Shown here: piece after piece, positions 61,681-64,000 of the stretch
How the letters are laid out: each line of letters opens with the position of its first letter
Numbering within the stretch: position 1 is the first letter of the stretch
Source: JAWWPY01 sp963822825
GTDB lineage: Bacteria > Actinomycetota > Actinomycetes > Streptosporangiales > Streptosporangiaceae
Assembly: GCA_963822825.1 (NCBI GenBank)
Contig: CAWGIW010000008.1
Location: forward strand, 1-64,000
Direction: 5' to 3'
Length of the DNA: 64,000 nucleotides
Notes under the pieces: model-generated
Told to the model about the DNA's origin: nothing
Databases searched by the model: none
Seen by the model: only the letters and a program-made list of their open reading frames with translations
Position numbers and translations under genes: made by a program

Positions 61681-61694
61681 GTACCATCTGGTAC
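61681..61694. promoter_or_regulatory. palindromic operator abutting the SRPBCC start
   Basis: GTACCA-TC-TGGTAC, a perfect inverted repeat, ends exactly one base before the ATG of the SRPBCC gene (61695) and lies 11 bases from the TetR start. With no room for a ribosome site, the SRPBCC mRNA is probably leaderless and the TetR protein would cover its promoter or start. Confidence 0.65.
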
Positions 61695-62156
61695 ATGCGA
61701 CCGGTACGGGTAAGCGTTGACGTCCCCCAGCCCATCGAGGAGGTCTACGACTTCCTCGACGTGCTTTCCAATCACGCGCTGTTCACCGACCACATGCTGC
61801 GCGACTGGCGCTTCGACGGGCCAGCGCGCGGCGCAGGGGCGAAGGCCACAGTCACAGCGTTTGCCGCGGGGCGCACCGACACCATAAACCTGGAGGTCAT
61901 CGAGGCCGAGCGGCCGACCAGGAACGTGGAGCGCAACGTCGGCGCCGCCGGGCGGCGCGTCGCCACCGGGACCTACACGCTGGCCGAGCTTCCCGGCGGG
62001 CGCACCCGGGTCACCTTCGAGTACGCCTGGCAGAAGGCTCCCATGAGCGAGGCGTTCGCCGCGCCACTTGCCCGTGCCGTCTCCCGCCGCGGCAACCAGC
62101 GCGCCATGCAACGCCTCGCCGAGCAACTCCGGACCCGCGAGGCCGACAGCGCCTAG
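61695..62156 (+). CDS. SRPBCC (polyketide-cyclase/START-like) protein
   Basis: 153-residue START-fold protein: VRVSVDVPQPIEEVYDFLDV, HALFTDHMLRDWRFDGPARG and TRVTFEYAWQKAPMSEAFAA. It probably binds a hydrophobic small molecule. The ATG at 61695 has no ribosome site upstream, only the palindrome, which suggests leaderless translation. Paired with the divergent TetR gene. It ends next to the IS701-type element. Confidence 0.82.
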   Translation: MRPVRVSVDVPQPIEEVYDFLDVLSNHALFTDHMLRDWRFDGPARGAGAKATVTAFAAGRTDTINLEVIEAERPTRNVERNVGAAGRRVATGTYTLAELPGGRTRVTFEYAWQKAPMSEAFAAPLARAVSRRGNQRAMQRLAEQLRTREADSA

Positions 62157-62774
62157 TAGTGCTTTGTTAGGTGTGTCGTTCGGGCCTCTTGTGTGATTCT
62201 GCCTGCCGTGACACCGGAGGAGATGGAGCAGGTCCGGCCTCGGTTGGAGGCGTTCGCCGCGCGATGCTGGGCGCGCTGGCGTGGGCGGATCAGCGGGCTA
62301 AGGGCGGCCTGTACTTGCGTGGGCTGATGCTCGATGGCAAGCGTAAGTCGATGCAGCCGATGGCGGAGCGCCTCGGCGTGGACCACCAGCAGCTGCAGCA
62401 GTTCGTCACTTCCTCCACCTGGGACTATGGCGAGGTCCGGCGGCGGGTCGCCTGGTGGGCTGAGGAGTTCGTCGCGCCGCAGGCGTATGTGATCGATGAC
62501 ACCGGGTTCCCCAAGGACGGGGCTGGCTCGCCGGGTGTGGCCCGCATGTACAGCGGGACGTTAGGCAAGACCGGGAACTGCCAGATCGGGGTCAGCGTGC
62601 ACGCGGTCACCGACTGGGCGTCAGCGGCGGTCAACTGGCGGCTGTTCGTGCCCGCGTCCTGGGACGATGCCCTCGCTGAGGATGCGGAGACGGCTGCGGG
62701 CATCCGCCGCCGGCGGGGCCCGGTGCAAGATTCCTGACGAGGTGCGGCACCGGGAGAAATGGCGCCACCGAGGT
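62157..62774 (+). mobile_element. truncated IS701-family element (transposase N-terminal part)
   Basis: The transposase starts at GTG 62208 (TPEEMEQVRPRLEAFAA), shifts near 62262, and continues LAWADQRAKGGLYLRGLMLD, GKRKSMQPMAERLGVDHQQL, QQFVTSSTWDYGEVRRRVAW, IDDTGFPKDGAGSPGVARMY and SGTLGKTGNCQIGVSVHAVT, typical of IS701 (first DDE Asp in VIDDTGF). Another shift near 62715 leads to KIPDEVRHREKWRHRG, after which the rest (about half the protein) is gone. GTAGTGCTTTGTTAGG at 62157-62172 probably belongs to its left end. Sequence of a different gene follows immediately. Confidence 0.82.
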
Positions 62775-62783
62775 TGGTGTGGC

Positions 62784-63082
62784 CCGTTCGGCCGCGAGTT
62801 CACCCTGCTGGATATGCGGGTGATGGAAAGGAGGGCGCCCTGCTAGCCGCCGCCACTGATGGTGGCTTGCCTGTCCGTCACGTAGTGGTCAGGGCAAGCC
62901 GGGTGTGCGAACTGTGGGAGCGCGACCTTGTGCTGGTGCGCCCGGACCAGCATGTCGCCTCGCTCGGAAACCGCGCCCTCGCTGACCCGTCCGGGGTCAT
63001 CGACCGGGTTAGGGGTGCGGCCAGCGAGCACTCTGCGTCGTCTGCGGTCAGCCGCGCTGGTGCCGCGGCAGCAGCAGGCTGA
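62784..63082 (+). pseudogene. C-terminal remnant of an FAD-dependent aromatic monooxygenase
   Basis: PFGREFTLLDMR at 62784, then in another frame GALLAAATDGGLPVRHVVVR, CELWERDLVLVRPDQHVASL and GNRALADPSGVIDRVRGA. The LVLVRPDxHVAxR pattern near the end is the thioredoxin-like tail of PheA/TfdB-type flavin hydroxylases that act on phenols or polyketides. The flavin-binding part is absent. It begins within about 10 bases of the IS701 fragment and overlaps the end of the MFS gene on the other strand. Confidence 0.6.
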
Positions 63083-64000
63083 CCAGCGCGATGGCCAGGC
63101 CGATTCCGGCGGCCACGAGGAAGGCCAGGTCGTAGCCGCTGGCGAGGGCGGCGGCCGGGGAACGCCCGCTGGTCTCCATCTGGGTTCTGGCGGCGGCGGC
63201 CGTCGCGAGCACCGCAAGTCCTATCGACCCGCCTACCTGACTGGCGGTGCTAGCGAGGCCGCCGATGACCCCCGCGTCGCCCTCGGGAACGCCGGCGGTC
63301 GCCCCGGCCATGAGAGTCGGAAAGACCAGCCCGATGCCGGCCGCGATGAGCAGCGTAGGCCCGAGCACGCTGGTGAAGTAGCCGCTGTCGGCGTGGGCTT
63401 GGGCGAGCCAGCCGAAACCGGCCAGGAAACAGCCGCAGCCGGCCAGCACCAGAGAGCGCACACCGGTTCGCGCCAGCAAGGCGGCGGCGAACCGCGCGAT
63501 CACCATGAACGTCACTGCCGCGGGTGTCTGCCCGAGCCCGGCTCGAAGCGCACTGTAGCCGAGCGCGTTCTGCAGGAATAGCGACGTGAAATACCACATC
63601 GCGATGGCGATACCTCCGAACAGCAGCAGCATGCCGTTGCCGGCGGCTACCTTCCGGATTCGCAGCAGCCGCAGGGGCATCATCGGCTGGGCGGCGAAAC
63701 GCGCCTCCACCACGATGAAGACGACGAGCAGCAGCAGGCCCGCCACGGCTGGCCGGATGACCTGGGCAGTTGCCCAGCCGTGATTGGCGCTCTGCATGAC
63801 CCCGTAGATCAGCGCGGCCAGCCCTGCCGTCCCCGTGACCGCGCCGGTGAAGTCGAGCGATTCCCGCCGGCCGGTTCGTGTGCTGGCCAGCGACATCATG
63901 GCCACGACGATCAGCACCGCGCCGATCGGCACGTTGATCAGGAATACCCACCGCCACGACAGGCCAGTTGTTATGGCACCGCCCGCGACCGCGCCGGCCA
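63048..64000 (-). CDS. DHA2-type MFS exporter, C-terminal part (runs off the window)
   Basis: At least 316 residues of a 14-helix exporter, missing its N-terminus beyond base 64000. Segments: WRWVFLINVPIGAVLIVVAM, GLAALIYGVMQSANHGWATA, PAVAGLLLLVVFIVVEARFA, GIAIAMWYFTSLFLQNALGY, GPTLLIAAGIGLVFPTLMAG and EGDAGVIGGLASTASQVGGS. The WRWxFxINxPIG motif is helix 6 of the family. No adjacent regulator is visible within the window. Substrate unknown. Confidence 0.85.
   Translation of the reverse strand, partial: AGAVAGGAITTGLSWRWVFLINVPIGAVLIVVAMMSLASTRTGRRESLDFTGAVTGTAGLAALIYGVMQSANHGWATAQVIRPAVAGLLLLVVFIVVEARFAAQPMMPLRLLRIRKVAAGNGMLLLFGGIAIAMWYFTSLFLQNALGYSALRAGLGQTPAAVTFMVIARFAAALLARTGVRSLVLAGCGCFLAGFGWLAQAHADSGYFTSVLGPTLLIAAGIGLVFPTLMAGATAGVPEGDAGVIGGLASTASQVGGSIGLAVLATAAAARTQMETSGRSPAAALASGYDLAFLVAAGIGLAIALVSLLLPRHQRG

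Noticed and set aside
1..64000. Secondary-metabolite gene cluster
   Set aside because: No polyketide synthase, NRPS, terpene or RiPP core genes were seen; the SnoaL and SRPBCC genes are stand-alone regulator-linked pairs.

Overview
The window is high-GC DNA (about 70% by eye) from a soil or plant-litter actinomycete. The support is GTG/TTG starts with 4-base gene overlaps, ECF42/DGPF, PucR, FCD-GntR and NarL-type regulators, Tat and lipoprotein exports, and IS256- and IS701-type transposase remnants. The family assignments suggest a large filamentous genome of the Streptomyces or Streptosporangiales kind, but the genus cannot be read from the sequence. No rRNA, tRNA, CRISPR array or replication origin was seen.

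Layout. 0-2.3 kb: an AHSA1-like protein divergent from a DGPF (YCII) protein and an ECF42 sigma factor. 2.4-12.3 kb: a pectin/galacturonate island holding a GntR regulator, a DapA-family dehydratase/decarboxylase, an IlvD-family sugar-acid dehydratase, a GH28 polygalacturonase, a pectin methylesterase, a uronate dehydrogenase and a 2-ketoglutarate-semialdehyde dehydrogenase. Together these form a nearly complete oxidative route from pectin to 2-ketoglutarate. 12.3-13.8 kb: a SnoaL/TetR pair lying between two pieces of an IS256-type transposase. 14-17 kb: a secreted GH3 enzyme with a ricin-type lectin tail. 17-21.4 kb: PucR, a class III aminotransferase and an MmsA-like dehydrogenase. 21.4-28.3 kb: a DUF72 protein, an MMPL exporter, a small membrane protein, a two-component system and a DUF4097 protein. 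Two matching 29-bp promoter elements tie several of these together. 28.3-31.5 kb: a beta-glucuronidase and a GabT-like aminotransferase.

31.7-43.8 kb is the main feature. Genes for both ring-cleavage routes of protocatechuate lie head to tail: pcaB-C, then pcaI-J-H-G (3,4-cleavage), then a ligK-U-J-I-A-B-C series (4,5-cleavage), then a 3-prime remnant of a second pcaH, then pcaD. Nearly all junctions are 4-base overlaps or very short gaps, so most of it looks like one operon.

43.9-56.3 kb: a fused E1 2-oxoacid dehydrogenase on the other strand, an esterase, a lipoprotein, a decayed exporter, an FCD-GntR regulator divergent from a fumarylacetoacetate-hydrolase-family gene, and a branched-chain-type ABC importer. 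The importer's LivM and LivG parts are fused, and its leader carries a 12-unit 9-bp repeat. 56.3-64 kb: CutA, an anti-sigma-like ATPase, ArsR/MFS and TetR/SRPBCC regulator-target pairs, transposon and monooxygenase fragments, and an MFS gene that runs off the end.

Two features recur. Many otherwise conserved genes carry one or several frameshifts, which are either indel errors in the assembly or real decay. Several enzymes carry in-frame low-complexity tandem repeats (uronate dehydrogenase, PcaB, PcaG and the E1 tail). Where a gene is frameshifted, the coordinates given span the reconstructed gene.
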